A stretch of DNA of 64,000 bases from Pandoraea pnomenusa (GCF_000767615.3 NZ_CP009553.3:992001-1056000), one strand, 5' to 3'; shown: positions 1 to 9,935, numbered from the stretch's first letter. Made by a program: numbers and translations. Notes: generated by a model not told the origin, from the sequence alone.

Positions 1-791
1 CGACGACCGTTGGCGCGACATCCGGCAAGCACACCGCGCTCGTCACGCTCAGTGGCGAAATTGCGCCCGACTCGCAGGCGAGCGCGCAGAAGATCAATTC
101 GGCGCTGGAGTCCGCCTTCGAGGACAGCTCGGCCGCCGGCGTGATCCTGCGCATCAACAGCCCGGGTGGCAGCCCGGTGCAGGCTGGCATGATCTACGAC
201 GACATCGCGCGTTTGCGGGCGAAATATCCGAAGAAGCCGCTTTATGTCGTCGTCGAGGAAATCTGCGCCTCGGGCGGGTATTACGTCGCGGCGGCGGCCG
301 ACAAGATCTACGTCGACAAGGCGAGCATCGTCGGCTCCATCGGCGTGTTGATGGACGGCTTCGGTTTTACCGGTCTGATGGACAAGCTCGGTATCGAGCG
401 GCGTTTGCTGACCGCCGGCCGCAACAAGGGATTTCTTGACCCGTTCTCGCCGCAAACCGACCAGCAGAAGACGTATGCGCTCGATATGCTCGAGCAAGTC
501 CATCAGCAGTTCATCGGGGCGGTCAAGAAAGGGCGCGGCAACCGCCTGAAAGACGATCCGGACCTGTTCAGCGGCCTGTTCTGGACAGGGCAGCGCTCGA
601 TCGAGCTGGGGCTCGCGGACGGACTGGGCACGGTCGATTCGGTCGCGCGCGACGTGCTCAAGGCGCCGGATCTCGTCGACTACACCGTCAAGGAGAATCT
701 GCCTGAGCGTGTGGCGCGTCGCTTCGGCGCGGCGGTCGGCGCGGCGGCGATGAAGACGATGATGATGGGCTCTGCGTTGTCGATGAAGTAA
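1..791 (+). CDS. sppA: Signal peptide peptidase SppA (S49 family), 3' part
   Basis: This is the C-terminal 262 residues of an S49 serine peptidase; the reading frame is open from base 3, so the gene starts upstream of the window. SppA is an inner-membrane protease that clears cleaved signal peptides. The segment ICASGGYYVAAAAD carries the expected nucleophile serine, and the downstream TAGRNKGFLDPFSP segment is where the catalytic lysine is expected in the short SppA class. The protein ends in a Met/Ala-rich tail. It is followed directly by a strong hairpin terminator and faces a convergent methylase gene. Only the missing N-terminus, with its membrane anchor, limits the call. Confidence 0.93.
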   Translation, partial: TTVGATSGKHTALVTLSGEIAPDSQASAQKINSALESAFEDSSAAGVILRINSPGGSPVQAGMIYDDIARLRAKYPKKPLYVVVEEICASGGYYVAAAADKIYVDKASIVGSIGVLMDGFGFTGLMDKLGIERRLLTAGRNKGFLDPFSPQTDQQKTYALDMLEQVHQQFIGAVKKGRGNRLKDDPDLFSGLFWTGQRSIELGLADGLGTVDSVARDVLKAPDLVDYTVKENLPERVARRFGAAVGAAAMKTMMMGSALSMK

Positions 792-813
792 TCCGTCCGT
801 ACGCAAAGAGCAC

Positions 814-850
814 AAAACCCCACGGAGATTCCGATTTCCGTGGGGTTTTT
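814..850 (+). terminator. Intrinsic terminator after sppA
   Basis: A stem of AACCCCACGGA pairing with TCCGTGGGGTT encloses a short loop and runs into TTTTT. The A-rich 5' side means it can also serve the convergent minus-strand gene that ends at 892. Confidence 0.85.
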
Positions 851-891
851 CGTTGCTGTCGCGAATGCCGGGATTTTCGACCTTTCGGAGG

Positions 892-1608
892 TTACTGGCT
901 GAGGAACAGGAAAATCGCGGGACGTTTGTGGAGCTCGACGCTCGCGTGAGGCCAGCCCTTGACCTGGTGCGTCACGATCTGCTCGGCCTCTTGCGTGACA
1001 TCGACCGCAACGCAGAGCAGGGTGGTCGCGTCGCAATGCTGCAGCAGGGCGTCGAGCATGGCCTTGTTGCGGTAGGGTGTCTCAATGAAGATCTGCGTTT
1101 GCTTTTCCTTGCGCGAACGTTGCTCGAGTTCGCGCAGCCGCCTGGCGCGCTCGCCGGCGTCGGTCGGCAGGTAACCGTGGAAGGCGAAACTCTGGCCGTT
1201 CAGGCCGCTGGCCATCAGCGCCAGAAGAATCGAGCTCGGGCCGACGAACGGCACGACGCGCACGCCTTTTTCATGGGCGCGTCGAACCAGCAATGCGCCC
1301 GGGTCGGCGACGGCCGGGCATCCGGCTTCGGATACGAGGCCGCCGTCCGCGCCGGCGAGAATGGGGGCGAGAAGGGCATCGACGGCAGCGGCCGGCGTGT
1401 TGACATTCAGTTCGCGGATATCGATTTCCTGGATCGGTGTGCTCACCCCCACCAGCTTCAGGAATGCGCGCGTGCTCTTGGCCTGTTCGCCGACGAAGTA
1501 CTTCAGATGTGCCGTGACCGCTCGCACTTCTTCCGGGAGTACCGCCGGCAGGCCACCGCGCGTGTTGGTCCCGAGTGTGTTGGGAATCAGATACAGCGTG
1601 CCGCTCAT
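892..1608 (-). CDS. RsmI-like tetrapyrrole-methylase family methyltransferase
   Basis: This 238-residue protein belongs to the SAM-dependent tetrapyrrole methylase (CbiF/RsmI) superfamily. It starts with the LYLIPNTLG strand, has the glycine-rich GGLVSEAGCPAVADPG region and the VPFVGPSSILLALMASG segment typical of RsmI-type proteins, and is shorter than true RsmI (about 280-300 aa). It is therefore best read as the RsmI paralogue that accompanies sppA and maf in Burkholderiaceae. RsmI itself methylates C1402 of 16S rRNA; whether this paralogue has that target is not shown by the sequence. Its start overlaps the stop of the upstream maf gene by 4 bp, so the two are probably translated together. 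Confidence 0.82.
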   Translation of the reverse strand: MSGTLYLIPNTLGTNTRGGLPAVLPEEVRAVTAHLKYFVGEQAKSTRAFLKLVGVSTPIQEIDIRELNVNTPAAAVDALLAPILAGADGGLVSEAGCPAVADPGALLVRRAHEKGVRVVPFVGPSSILLALMASGLNGQSFAFHGYLPTDAGERARRLRELEQRSRKEKQTQIFIETPYRNKAMLDALLQHCDATTLLCVAVDVTQEAEQIVTHQVKGWPHASVELHKRPAIFLFLSQ

Positions 1609-2231
1609 GCCGCGCTCCCCGCAAGGGCTGGGGCTGCGCCCGGGAGCGCGATTCCCGCGCGCATGAGCATCGACGTCAGCGCAATGAGTGGCAGGCCGAT
1701 CAGCGCGGTCGGGTCGTCATTCTCGATCGACTCGAGCAGCATGATGCCGAGTCCCTCGGACTTGGCGCTGCCGGCGCAATCGTAGGGGGTCTCCGCGTGG
1801 AGATACGCGGCCAGCACGGTGTCAGGCAGGTCGCGGAACTTCACCCGTGTCACGACGTCTGTGGCCTGGGTCTCGCCGTTGCGTGCGTCATAGACGCAAA
1901 GGGCGGAGTGGAATTCGACCATCTTGCCGCGCATGTCACGTAGCTGTGCCATGGCGTTCTCGAAGTTGCCGGGTTTGCCGATCTGGCGGCCTTCGAAGGT
2001 GGCGACCTGGTCCGAGCCGATGATGACGGCGCCGGGGCGCCGCGCGGCCACGGCGACGGCCTTCTCGCGGGCCAGGCGCAGCGACGTATCGCGCGGCGTT
2101 TCGCCCGGGGCGGGCGTTTCGTCGATGTCCGGGACGTCGACCGAGAACGGCAGGCGCAGGCGCTCGAGCAGTTCACGGCGATAGCGCGATCCGGAGGCCA
2201 GGATCAGCGGTGGATGGGGCTGTGCGGTCAT
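1605..2231 (-). CDS. Maf/YceF-type nucleotide pyrophosphatase
   Basis: The protein has 208 residues and opens with the Maf signature LILASGSRYRRELL, followed by PDIDETPAPGETP and VIIGSDQVATFEG. These are the conserved phosphate- and metal-binding motifs of Maf house-cleaning nucleotide pyrophosphatases. The DETP-type motif and lack of the eukaryotic-style extension favour the YceF (7-methyl-GTP) branch, but substrate choice is inference. It is the first gene of a minus-strand pair with the methylase, and is divergent from the yceD-rpmF unit, with which it shares a short promoter region. Confidence 0.88.
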   Translation of the reverse strand: MTAQPHPPLILASGSRYRRELLERLRLPFSVDVPDIDETPAPGETPRDTSLRLAREKAVAVAARRPGAVIIGSDQVATFEGRQIGKPGNFENAMAQLRDMRGKMVEFHSALCVYDARNGETQATDVVTRVKFRDLPDTVLAAYLHAETPYDCAGSAKSEGLGIMLLESIENDDPTALIGLPLIALTSMLMRAGIALPGAAPALAGSAA

Positions 2232-2244
2232 CGGGTTTAAGTGT

Positions 2245-2273
2245 TTGACGAGAAACGAAAAACTATTTAGAAT
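2245..2273 (+). promoter_or_regulatory. Sigma-70 promoter for yceD-rpmF
   Basis: TTGACG (2245-2250) and TAGAAT (2268-2273) are separated by exactly 17 bp. The site lies in the gap between the divergent maf gene and the DUF177 gene and reads toward DUF177-rpmF. The leader to the DUF177 start would be about 140 nt. Confidence 0.65.
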
Positions 2274-2418
2274 TCACGGCTTTTGCAATCTGGCGCTCGG
2301 TCCCGCCAGCCCGCGCGATCCCTGTTCGAATGCCTGGAAGTGGTGTCGAATCAAGGCGCTGCGAGTGGTACGGGGCATGAAAGACGCGTTCGGATGCGCC
2401 AGGGCAAGGATGAGCGTG

Positions 2419-3012
2419 ATGAGCGAATACATCGTCGATCTGTTCGAATTCGCGCGTACCGGCCGGGTGGCGGAAGGTGACGTGCAACTTGCGGCATTGC
2501 CGCGCATGGTAACCGAAGTGCCTGCCGAAGTCTCGGCGTCCGGGCGTGCGCAGGGCGTTTTCCACTGGCGCGCCGAAGGCGTCGAGAAGCCGATGTTGCG
2601 GGCGGATGGCAAGCCCACGGTGGCGCAGTTTCTGACGCTGTCGGTCAGCGGACCGATGTGGCTCGAATGCCAGCGCTGCCTGACGCCGTACCAGGAGCTG
2701 CTCGACTCGGAGACGACCTTCGAGATCGTGCGCGACGAAGCGGCCGCGGAAGCGCGCCCCCTCGATGAAGACGAACTCGAGGCGCTGGTCGGCTCCCGGC
2801 ATTTCGATCTGCGCGAGCTGATCGAGGAAGAATTGCTGTTGGCTTTGCCAATCGTGCCGAAGCATGAGGTTTGTCCGACTGTGCACGAAAGCCTGGCCAC
2901 GGGCGACGACGGGTTGGCGGAGCCGCCGCCCCCGCCCGAAGAAGAGGATAAGCCGTCTCCGTTCGCGGCGCTGGCAGCGCTCAAGCGCTCGCCGGACAAG
3001 GACGGAAAGTAA
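2419..3012 (+). CDS. yceD: DUF177/YceD family 23S rRNA accumulation protein
   Basis: This 197-residue acidic protein belongs to the DUF177 (YceD) family, which is almost always encoded just before rpmF and is needed for normal 23S rRNA levels in E. coli. The conserved LECQRCL segment (residues around 78-84), the FDLRELIEEELLLALPIVP region and the acidic DEDELEAL stretch fit the family. The second half of the zinc-type CxxC...C pattern (HEVCP) is also present. I chose the ATG at 2419 because AAGGA lies 8 nt upstream. The ATG at 2410 is in frame and also possible. Confidence 0.87.
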   Translation: MSEYIVDLFEFARTGRVAEGDVQLAALPRMVTEVPAEVSASGRAQGVFHWRAEGVEKPMLRADGKPTVAQFLTLSVSGPMWLECQRCLTPYQELLDSETTFEIVRDEAAAEARPLDEDELEALVGSRHFDLRELIEEELLLALPIVPKHEVCPTVHESLATGDDGLAEPPPPPEEEDKPSPFAALAALKRSPDKDGK

Positions 3013-3140
3013 TGTGCGGCCGGGTTTCCGGCTCACCAAAGTACATGTTTGCGTTAGTCGCACAGGTCGGGCCGACAGGCCGACACCGTAGGGCGGCGCT
3101 CGAACTGTGTTAAAATTTCGCGATATTTTGAGGAGTTATC

Positions 3141-3320
3141 ATGGCCGTTCAACAGAACAAGAAGTCGCCGTCGAAGCGCGGCATGCACCGTTCGCACGAT
3201 TTCCTGACCGCACCGTCGACCGCCGTCGAGCCGACGTCGGGTGAGACGCACCTGCGTCACCACATCTCGCCGAACGGTTTCTACCGTGGTCGCAAGGTCA
3301 TCAAGACCAAGAACGACTAA
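3141..3320 (+). CDS. rpmF: 50S ribosomal protein L32
   Basis: This short gene encodes 59 residues beginning [20 protein letters not shown] and ending RKVIKTKND, a clear L32p of the large ribosomal subunit. The N-terminal Lys/Arg-rich part and the [15 protein letters not shown] middle fit; the zinc cysteines found in some L32 proteins are absent, as in the usual C-minus form. GAGGAG sits 6 nt before the ATG. A TTAAAAT box lies just upstream, so there may be a private promoter in addition to read-through from yceD. Confidence 0.97.
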   Translation: MAVQQNKKSPSKRGMHRSHDFLTAPSTAVEPTSGETHLRHHISPNGFYRGRKVIKTKND

Positions 3321-3377
3321 CTCGGCCCTCCAGGCGATACGCGCCCATCATGGCGCTGTTTGATCGTTTGATGTGGC

Positions 3378-3407
3378 AAAAGCGGCACTCATCCTGCCGC
3401 TTTTTTT
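3378..3407 (+). terminator. Intrinsic terminator between rpmF and plsX
   Basis: AGCGGCA pairs with TGCCGCT around a 7-nt loop, followed by an uninterrupted T tract (3401-3407). It sits only about 30 bp before the plsX start, so much rpmF transcription should stop here. Confidence 0.82.
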
Positions 3408-3438
3408 GTTACCTGTACCGCAAGCCAATCACGTCGAC

Positions 3439-4491
3439 ATGACAGTCACCCTGACGATCGATTGTATGGGCGGAGATCACGGCCCATCGGTGACGGTGCC
3501 GGCCGCGGTTCGCTTCGTGCAATCCACCGACGATGTCGAACTTGTGCTGGTCGGACAGCAGGAGATCATCAACGCGCAGCTCGCGAAGCTGCGCGTGACG
3601 GATCACCCACGCCTGTCCGTGGTCAATGCGACCGAAGTCGTCGCCATGGACGACTCCGTCGAGACCGCCCTGCGCAGGAAGAAAGACTCCTCGATGCGCG
3701 TGGCGCTCAATCTGGTCAAGGAAGCGCGCGCGCAGGCTTGCGTGTCCGCCGGCAATACCGGTGCGCTGATGGCCGTCTCGCGCTACGTGCTCAAGACCTT
3801 GCCCGGGATCGAGCGGCCCGCGATCGCCACGGTGTTGCCGAACCAGAAGGGCGGCTACACCACGATGCTCGATCTGGGCGCCAACGTGGATTGCGAGCCG
3901 ACGCACTTGCTGCAATTCGCCGAAATGGGCCATGCGCTCGTCGCGGCCGTCGACGGCAAGGACCGCCCGTCGATCGGTTTGCTCAACATCGGCGAGGAAG
4001 TCATCAAGGGCAACGACGTCATCAAGCAGGCCGGCGAGCTGCTGCGTGGCTCCACGCTGAATTTCTACGGCAACGTGGAAGGCAACGACATCTATCGCGG
4101 CACGACGGACATCGTGGTGTGCGACGGGTTCGTGGGCAACGTTGCACTCAAGACCTCCGAAGGCCTGGCCCAGATGCTCGGCGACATGATCCGCGAGGAA
4201 TTCACCCGCACGTGGTGGACCAAAGTGATCGCTGTCGTTGCGCTGCCGATTCTTACCCGCTTCAAGAACCGCGTCGATCATCGCCGTTACAACGGTGCGG
4301 CGTTGCTCGGATTGCGTGCGCTCGTCATCAAGAGTCACGGTTCCGCCGATGCCTACTCGTTTGAATGGGCTATCAAACGCGGCTATGATGCAGTTCGCAA
4401 TGGCGTGCTCGACCGTTTGTCGCACGCCATGCAAGAGAACCAGACCCAGCTCCAGGACAACAAGCCGGTGAGCGCCATTCCGGCGCTTTGA
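3439..4491 (+). CDS. plsX: Phosphate acyltransferase PlsX
   Basis: PlsX (350 aa) converts acyl-ACP to acyl-phosphate, the first step of the PlsX/PlsY route to phospholipids. The protein opens with [18 protein letters not shown] and contains [13 protein letters not shown] and the [13 protein letters not shown] motif, all hallmark PlsX blocks, along with [14 protein letters not shown] near the C-terminal third. The ATG at 3439 gives the normal family length; an in-frame start further upstream would run through the terminator hairpin. It heads the plsX-fabH-fabD-fabG-acpP-fabF run. Confidence 0.96.
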   Translation: MTVTLTIDCMGGDHGPSVTVPAAVRFVQSTDDVELVLVGQQEIINAQLAKLRVTDHPRLSVVNATEVVAMDDSVETALRRKKDSSMRVALNLVKEARAQACVSAGNTGALMAVSRYVLKTLPGIERPAIATVLPNQKGGYTTMLDLGANVDCEPTHLLQFAEMGHALVAAVDGKDRPSIGLLNIGEEVIKGNDVIKQAGELLRGSTLNFYGNVEGNDIYRGTTDIVVCDGFVGNVALKTSEGLAQMLGDMIREEFTRTWWTKVIAVVALPILTRFKNRVDHRRYNGAALLGLRALVIKSHGSADAYSFEWAIKRGYDAVRNGVLDRLSHAMQENQTQLQDNKPVSAIPAL

Positions 4492-4528
4492 AGCCGGCGG
4501 CTCCCCCGGCGCGCTAATCGATCATAAG

Positions 4529-5518
4529 ATGACCCAGTCCGCGATTTATTCCCGTGTCGTCGGTACCGGCAGCTACCTGCCGGCACGACGCGTGACCAAT
4601 CAGCAGTTGGCCGACGAGCTTGCGGCCCGCGGCGTCGAGACGAGCGACGAGTGGATCGTCGCGCGTACCGGTATCAAGGCCCGCCATTTCGCCGCGCCCG
4701 ACCAGACGACCAGCGACATGGCGGTGGAGGCGGCAAAGCACGCACTCGACATGGCCGGACTCAGCCCCGATCAGATCGACCTGATCATGGTGGCTACGTC
4801 GACGCCCGACTTCGTGTTCCCGAGCACTGCATGTCTCGTGCAGAGCAAGCTTGGCGTGACCAACGGCTGCGCGGCATTCGACATCCAGGCGGTATGCTCG
4901 GGTTTCGCTTACGCGATGGCCACGGCCGACAACTTCATCCGCTCCGGTACGTATCGGAACGCGCTGGTGATCGGCGCCGAGGCGTTTTCCCGAATCCTCG
5001 ATTTCAATGACCGCACGACGTGCGTGCTGTTCGGCGACGGTGCGGGTGCCGTGGTGCTTCAGGCATCGAGCGAGCCGGGCATCCTGTCGAGCGCGCTGCA
5101 CGCGGACGGTAGCCATTCGAACATCCTGTGCGTGCCGGGCAACGTGAACGCCGGTGCCGTGCAGGGCGCGGCATTCCTTCACATGGACGGCCAGGCGGTG
5201 TTCAAGCTTGCCGTCAAGGTACTGGACAAAGTGGCCCACGAGGCCCTCGAAAAGGCCGGGATGGCGCCGTCGGCGCTCGACTGGCTGATTCCGCACCAGG
5301 CCAACCTGCGCATCATGTCGAGCACGGCACGCAAGCTGGGCCTGCCGGACGAGAAGATGGTCGTGACCGTCGACCAGCATGGCAACACATCTGCCGCTTC
5401 GATTCCGTTGGCCCTCGACGTGGCCGTGCGCGATGGGCGCATCAAGCCGGGCCAGAACGTCATGATCGAAGGCGTTGGCGGTGGCTTCACGTGGGGCGCG
5501 GTACTGTTCCGCATGTAA
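4529..5518 (+). CDS. fabH: Beta-ketoacyl-ACP synthase III
   Basis: FabH (329 aa) condenses acetyl-CoA with malonyl-ACP to start type II fatty-acid synthesis. The Cys-His-Asn triad is visible: Cys123 in AVCSGFAY, His256 in PHQANLRI and Asn286 in HGNTSAAS. Length and the C-terminal [15 protein letters not shown] block are typical. It starts 37 bp after plsX and precedes fabD in the same direction. Confidence 0.97.
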   Translation: MTQSAIYSRVVGTGSYLPARRVTNQQLADELAARGVETSDEWIVARTGIKARHFAAPDQTTSDMAVEAAKHALDMAGLSPDQIDLIMVATSTPDFVFPSTACLVQSKLGVTNGCAAFDIQAVCSGFAYAMATADNFIRSGTYRNALVIGAEAFSRILDFNDRTTCVLFGDGAGAVVLQASSEPGILSSALHADGSHSNILCVPGNVNAGAVQGAAFLHMDGQAVFKLAVKVLDKVAHEALEKAGMAPSALDWLIPHQANLRIMSSTARKLGLPDEKMVVTVDQHGNTSAASIPLALDVAVRDGRIKPGQNVMIEGVGGGFTWGAVLFRM

Positions 5519-5666
5519 TTGCCCCGGCGCTGCGGCGCGGTGACCGACGCGGGCGCACGGAAGTGCGCGCCAAGTGTGATCGTGCCGCTTCCTGTCTCGT
5601 CGTCTTCATTTTGGCGCACGACAGGACGCTGCCTTATTTCTGAATCTGACTGCAAAACCAGGCGCT

Positions 5667-6596
5667 ATGACATTCGCTTTCGTTTTCCCGGGACAAGGGT
5701 CCCAATCGGTGGGCATGCTCGATGCATTCGCGGATAACGCGGTCGTGCGCGAGACCGTTGCCGAAGCCTCGGATGCCCTCGGACTGGATATGGCCAAACT
5801 GATCGCCGCCGGTCCCGCCGAGGAACTCAACCTCACCACCAACACCCAGCCGGTCATGCTCACCGCCGCTTACGCGATGTACCGCGCATGGCTGGCCGAG
5901 GGCGGCGCCACGCCGGCATTCGTCGCAGGCCATAGCCTGGGTGAGTATTCGGCACTGGTCGCTGCGGGCGTGATCGCGTTCAAGGACGCCGTGCCGCTCG
6001 TTCGCTTCCGTGCGCAAGCCATGCAGGAAGCCGTGCCGGTCGGCCAGGGTGGCATGGCCGCCATTCTTGGCCTCGACGATGACACGGTGCGTCAGGTCTG
6101 CGCCGAGGCGTCGGCTGCTGGCGTGGTCGAAGCCGTCAACTTCAACGCACCGGCGCAAGTCGTGATCGCGGGCGCCAAGGCGGGCGTGGAGAAGGCTTGC
6201 GAGCTGGCCAAGGCCGCCGGCGCCAAGCGCGCGCTGGTGCTGCCGGTCTCCGCGCCGTTCCATTCGTCGCTGCTCAAGCCGGCGTCGGACCGCCTGCGCG
6301 AATATCTGGCAAACGTGACGTTCAATGCGCCGCAAATCCCGCTGGTCAACAATGTCGACGTTGCGGTCGAGACGGACGTGGCCCGCATCAAGGACGCCTT
6401 GGTGCGCCAGGCCGCAGCACCCGTGCGGTGGGTCGAGTCGGTGAAATGGCTCGCATCGCAAGGCGTGACGCAAGTGATCGAGTGCGGCCCGGGCAAGGTG
6501 CTGACCGGTCTGACCAAGCGTATCGACGGCAATCTCACGGGGTTGGCGATCACGGACCCGGCGTCGCTCGCCGACGTGCGCGCCCAACTCTCGTAA
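5667..6596 (+). CDS. fabD: Malonyl-CoA:ACP transacylase
   Basis: FabD (309 aa) transfers malonyl groups from CoA to ACP. The N-terminal FVFPGQGSQSVGM block and the nucleophile elbow GHSLGEYSALVAAG (Ser90) are textbook, and VSAPFHSSLL supplies the catalytic histidine near residue 200. It lies 148 bp after fabH, a gap with no evident gene, and 23 bp before fabG. Confidence 0.97.
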   Translation: MTFAFVFPGQGSQSVGMLDAFADNAVVRETVAEASDALGLDMAKLIAAGPAEELNLTTNTQPVMLTAAYAMYRAWLAEGGATPAFVAGHSLGEYSALVAAGVIAFKDAVPLVRFRAQAMQEAVPVGQGGMAAILGLDDDTVRQVCAEASAAGVVEAVNFNAPAQVVIAGAKAGVEKACELAKAAGAKRALVLPVSAPFHSSLLKPASDRLREYLANVTFNAPQIPLVNNVDVAVETDVARIKDALVRQAAAPVRWVESVKWLASQGVTQVIECGPGKVLTGLTKRIDGNLTGLAITDPASLADVRAQLS

Positions 6597-6619
6597 GCAA
6601 CAGGCAGGGAAATTCTCTC

Positions 6620-7372
6620 ATGAGCAAGCAACTCGACAACCACGTGGCACTGGTGACCGGCGCCTCGCGCGGCATCGGTCGCGCGATCGCCCTGGAACTG
6701 GCCCGTCAGGGAGCCACGGTCATCGGCACCGCCACGAGCGAAGCCGGTGCGCAAGGCATCGACGCCTACTTCGCCGAAGCCGGTCTGGCCGGCGGCAAGG
6801 GCATCGTCCTGAATGTGACCGACGCCGACGGTGTTTCCGCCGCCCTCGACGACATCCTGAAGCAGTACGGCAAACTCGACATCCTCGTCAATAACGCCGG
6901 CATCACGCGAGATAATCTCGCCATGCGGATGAAGGACGACGAGTGGGACGACGTCATCGACACCAATCTCAAGGCGATCTTCCGTTTGTCGCGCGCGGTG
7001 ATCAAGCCGATGATGAAGGCGCGTAACGGCCGCATCATCAACGTGACGTCGGTGGTGGGTTCGGCCGGCAACCCCGGACAGGCGAACTACGCTGCCGCCA
7101 AGGCCGGCGTGGCCGGCATGGCACGTTCCTTGGCCGCAGAGATTGGCAGCCGGAACATCACCGTCAACTGCGTCGCGCCGGGATTCATCGATACCGACAT
7201 GACGAAGGCGTTGCCCGAAGCCCAGCAGGAAGCGCTCAAGGCGCGTATTCCGCTGGGGCGCCTCGGTGCGCCCGAGGACATTGCCAATGCCGTCGCGTTT
7301 CTCGCGTCGCCGCAAGCCGGCTACATCACCGGCACGACGCTCCACGTGAACGGCGGCATGTTCATGAGTTGA
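6620..7372 (+). CDS. fabG: 3-oxoacyl-ACP reductase
   Basis: FabG (250 aa) is the NADPH-dependent beta-ketoacyl-ACP reductase of the elongation cycle. It is a classical short-chain dehydrogenase: TGASRGIG nucleotide loop near residue 14, NNAG near 91, and catalytic Ser144, Tyr157 and Lys161 (YAAAK). The ATG at 6620 starts MSKQLDNHVALVTG and fits the family length; upstream in-frame codons overlap fabD and look spurious. Gene order fabD-fabG-acpP-fabF supports the specific assignment over a generic SDR. Confidence 0.96.
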   Translation: MSKQLDNHVALVTGASRGIGRAIALELARQGATVIGTATSEAGAQGIDAYFAEAGLAGGKGIVLNVTDADGVSAALDDILKQYGKLDILVNNAGITRDNLAMRMKDDEWDDVIDTNLKAIFRLSRAVIKPMMKARNGRIINVTSVVGSAGNPGQANYAAAKAGVAGMARSLAAEIGSRNITVNCVAPGFIDTDMTKALPEAQQEALKARIPLGRLGAPEDIANAVAFLASPQAGYITGTTLHVNGGMFMS

Positions 7373-7508
7373 ATGAAAATCGCGCAATTTACTGGAGAAA
7401 TCGATTAATTTGCGCGACGTTGAACATTATTTGGCGCAGGCTAACTTTGCTTGGCAAACCTGTTAAAATGCGCGCACTTGTCTGAACTAACTACCCCGGA
7501 GGGTTTGC

Positions 7509-7748
7509 ATGGCTAACTTTGAAGAACGCGTCAAGAAGATCGTCGCGGAACAACTTGGCGTGGCGGAAGCCGACGTCAAGAACGATTCGAACTTTGTGAC
7601 CGATCTTGGCGCCGATTCGCTCGACACGGTTGAGCTGGTGATGGCCCTCGAAGAAGAATTCGAAACGGAAATTCCGGACGAAGAAGCCGAGAAGATCACC
7701 ACCGTGCAACAGGCTATCGATTACGTGACGGCTAACTCGGCCAAGTAA
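7509..7748 (+). CDS. acpP: Acyl carrier protein
   Basis: This 79-residue acidic protein has the [18 protein letters not shown] helix, with Ser37 as the 4'-phosphopantetheine attachment site loaded by AcpS. A strong GGAGG lies 7 nt ahead of the ATG. A TAAAAT box at 7464-7469 in the 136-bp gap after fabG suggests an additional promoter, which fits the high ACP demand, although I cannot see a convincing -35. Confidence 0.98.
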   Translation: MANFEERVKKIVAEQLGVAEADVKNDSNFVTDLGADSLDTVELVMALEEEFETEIPDEEAEKITTVQQAIDYVTANSAK

Positions 7749-7890
7749 TCATCATGGTTCGCCTGGCTGGCCGGGGTGCCGACCGGTTCCTGGCGCCAGG
7801 CATGCCTGTGAGCCGCAGGGAGCGCGGGGTCGAACCCTGCTGCCTCTGTGGCTTTTGTTTTGTATGACCCAGCAGAAGAAGGGGAGTATC

Positions 7891-9129
7891 GTGAGTCGTC
7901 GTCGCGTCGTCATTACCGGTCTGGGCCTGATCTCGCCGGTCGGCAACACCGTTGCCGAGGGTTGGGAAAATCTGGTCGCGGGCCGTTCGGGCATCGCCAA
8001 CATCACGAAGTTCGATGCGAGCGCGCACAAGGTGCGCTTCGCAGGCGAAGTCAAAAACTTCGATACCGATAAATACCTGTCGCCCAAGGAAGCGCGCCGT
8101 ATGGATACGTTTATCCATTTCGGTCTCGCCGCCGGTATTCAGGCGTTTGAGGATAGCGGCCTGCAGGTCACCGCAGAGAACGCAGAGCGCATTGGCGTGC
8201 TGGTCGGCTCGGGCATTGGCGGCCTGCCGATGATCGAAGACACGCAGACCGACCTGCTCAATGGCGGTCCGCGCAAGATCTCCCCCTTCTTCGTGCCGGG
8301 CTCGATCATCAACATGATTTCGGGCCACCTGTCGATCAGGTACGGGTTGAAGGGCCCGAACCTGGCGATCGTCACGGCGTGCACGACCGGCCTGCACTGT
8401 ATCGGCCAGGCCGCGCGCATGATCCAGTACGGCGATGCCGACGCTGTGCTCGCCGGCGGCGCGGAATCGACCGTTTCGCCGTTGGGCATCGGCGGTTTCG
8501 CCGCCATGACGGCGCTGTCGACCCGCAATGACGACCCGGCAACGGCCAGCCGTCCGTGGGACAAGGATCGCGACGGCTTCGTGCTGGGCGAAGGCGCCGG
8601 CGTGATGATGGTCGAAGAGTACGAACACGCCAAGGCGCGCGGCGCGAAGATCTACGCCGAACTCACGGGTTTCGGCATGAGTGCCGACGCGTATCACATG
8701 ACGGCACCTTGCGAAGACGGTGACGGCGCGCTGCGCTCCATGAAGAACGCCCTGCGCGACGCCGGCCTGAACGCCGACACCGTGAATTACGTGAATGCCC
8801 ACGGCACGTCGACCCCGCTGGGCGACATCGCCGAGACGGTTGCGATCAAGCGCCTGATGGGTGACGCGGCGAAGCAGGTCGTGGTGAACTCGACCAAGTC
8901 GATGACGGGCCACCTGTTGGGTGGCGCGGGCGGCCTGGAGTCGGTGTTCACCGTGTTGGCCGTGCATCACCAGAAGTCGCCGCCGACGATCAACATCTTC
9001 AATCAGGACCCTGCTTGCGACCTGGACTACTGCGCAAACGTGGCCCGCGACATGAAAATTGACGTCGCATTGAAGAACTCTTTCGGATTTGGCGGGACTA
9101 ACGGCACGCTGGTCTTCCAGCGCGTCTGA
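7891..9129 (+). CDS. fabF: Beta-ketoacyl-ACP synthase II
   Basis: FabF (412 aa) elongates acyl-ACP. It shows the Cys-His-His triad: Cys164 in [10 protein letters not shown], His in [11 protein letters not shown] and His in [13 protein letters not shown] chose the GTG at 7891 ([16 protein letters not shown]) because GGGGAG lies just ahead and the protein then has the standard length. An ATG at 7864 would add nine residues. Confidence 0.95.
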   Translation: MSRRRVVITGLGLISPVGNTVAEGWENLVAGRSGIANITKFDASAHKVRFAGEVKNFDTDKYLSPKEARRMDTFIHFGLAAGIQAFEDSGLQVTAENAERIGVLVGSGIGGLPMIEDTQTDLLNGGPRKISPFFVPGSIINMISGHLSIRYGLKGPNLAIVTACTTGLHCIGQAARMIQYGDADAVLAGGAESTVSPLGIGGFAAMTALSTRNDDPATASRPWDKDRDGFVLGEGAGVMMVEEYEHAKARGAKIYAELTGFGMSADAYHMTAPCEDGDGALRSMKNALRDAGLNADTVNYVNAHGTSTPLGDIAETVAIKRLMGDAAKQVVVNSTKSMTGHLLGGAGGLESVFTVLAVHHQKSPPTINIFNQDPACDLDYCANVARDMKIDVALKNSFGFGGTNGTLVFQRV

Positions 9130-9297
9130 TGTTCGCGGGACGCCTTGCCGGCGTCCCGTCCCGCTGACCCACGCTCCGGTGAGTGTGCCCGGGCGTGCGG
9201 CGTTCAAGACACTTCCAGCCACGGCGGCCAGGCGCCGGCGTGGCGCCATCGGGCCCGACCGGGTCCGGCAGCCAGAGAAAATACGGATCCATATCAG

Positions 9298-9897
9298 GTG
9301 AGTGAACGAGAAATCGACCAGGCGCTCGTCGAGCGCGTGCAAAAGGGCGACAAAGCCGCCTTCGAGCTGTTGGTCGCGAAATATCACCGCAAGATCATCC
9401 GCCTCGTATCGCGGCTCGTGCGCGACGCCGCCGAGGTCGAGGATGTGACGCAGGAGGCTTTCATCAAAGCCTACCGTGCCTTGCCGCAGTTTCGCGGCGA
9501 GTCGGCGTTCTATACCTGGTTGTATCGTATTGCTGTCAACACGGCGAAGAACCACCTGGCAACGCAAGGGCGCCGTGCCCCGACCTCGACTGAAGCGAAC
9601 GCTGAAGAAGCGGAAACTTTTGCCGAGGCCGATCAACTAAGGGATATCAACACGCCTGAGTCGATGCTCATGAGCAAGCAGATTGCTCAAACGGTCAATC
9701 TGGCGATGGAGGCTTTGCCCGATGAACTTCGAACGGCCATCACCCTGCGGGAAATCGAGGGGTTGAGCTACGAAGAGATCGCCGAAGCCATGGGGTGCCC
9801 GATCGGAACGGTCCGTTCGCGAATTTTCCGGGCGCGTGAAGCGATTGCCAGCCGGCTGCGGCCGCTGCTGGACACGCCTGACGGCAAGCGCTGGTGA
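9298..9897 (+). CDS. rpoE: RNA polymerase sigma factor RpoE (AlgU-type)
   Basis: This 199-residue extracytoplasmic-function sigma factor is very similar in pattern to RpoE/AlgU. Region 2 reads FELLVAKYHRKIIRLVSRLV then AEVEDVTQEAFIKAYRALPQFRGESAFYTWLYRIAVN; region 4 reads ALPDELRTAITLREIEGLSYEEIAEAMGCPIGTVRSRIFRARE (quoted in parts from one continuous block). It directs the envelope-stress regulon and is held by the RseA anti-sigma factor encoded next. The GTG start at 9298 begins SEREIDQALVERVQKGD. Its stop overlaps a possible GTG start of rseA by 4 bp. Confidence 0.94.
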   Translation: MSEREIDQALVERVQKGDKAAFELLVAKYHRKIIRLVSRLVRDAAEVEDVTQEAFIKAYRALPQFRGESAFYTWLYRIAVNTAKNHLATQGRRAPTSTEANAEEAETFAEADQLRDINTPESMLMSKQIAQTVNLAMEALPDELRTAITLREIEGLSYEEIAEAMGCPIGTVRSRIFRAREAIASRLRPLLDTPDGKRW

Positions 9898-9935
9898 GCG
9901 CGCCGCCGGGAAAGTTAATTTCGTTGGGGGATATC

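Noticed and set aside
7732..9636. Long minus-strand open frame across fabF
   Set aside because: Opposite a gene with a full catalytic triad; composition is that of a high-GC shadow.
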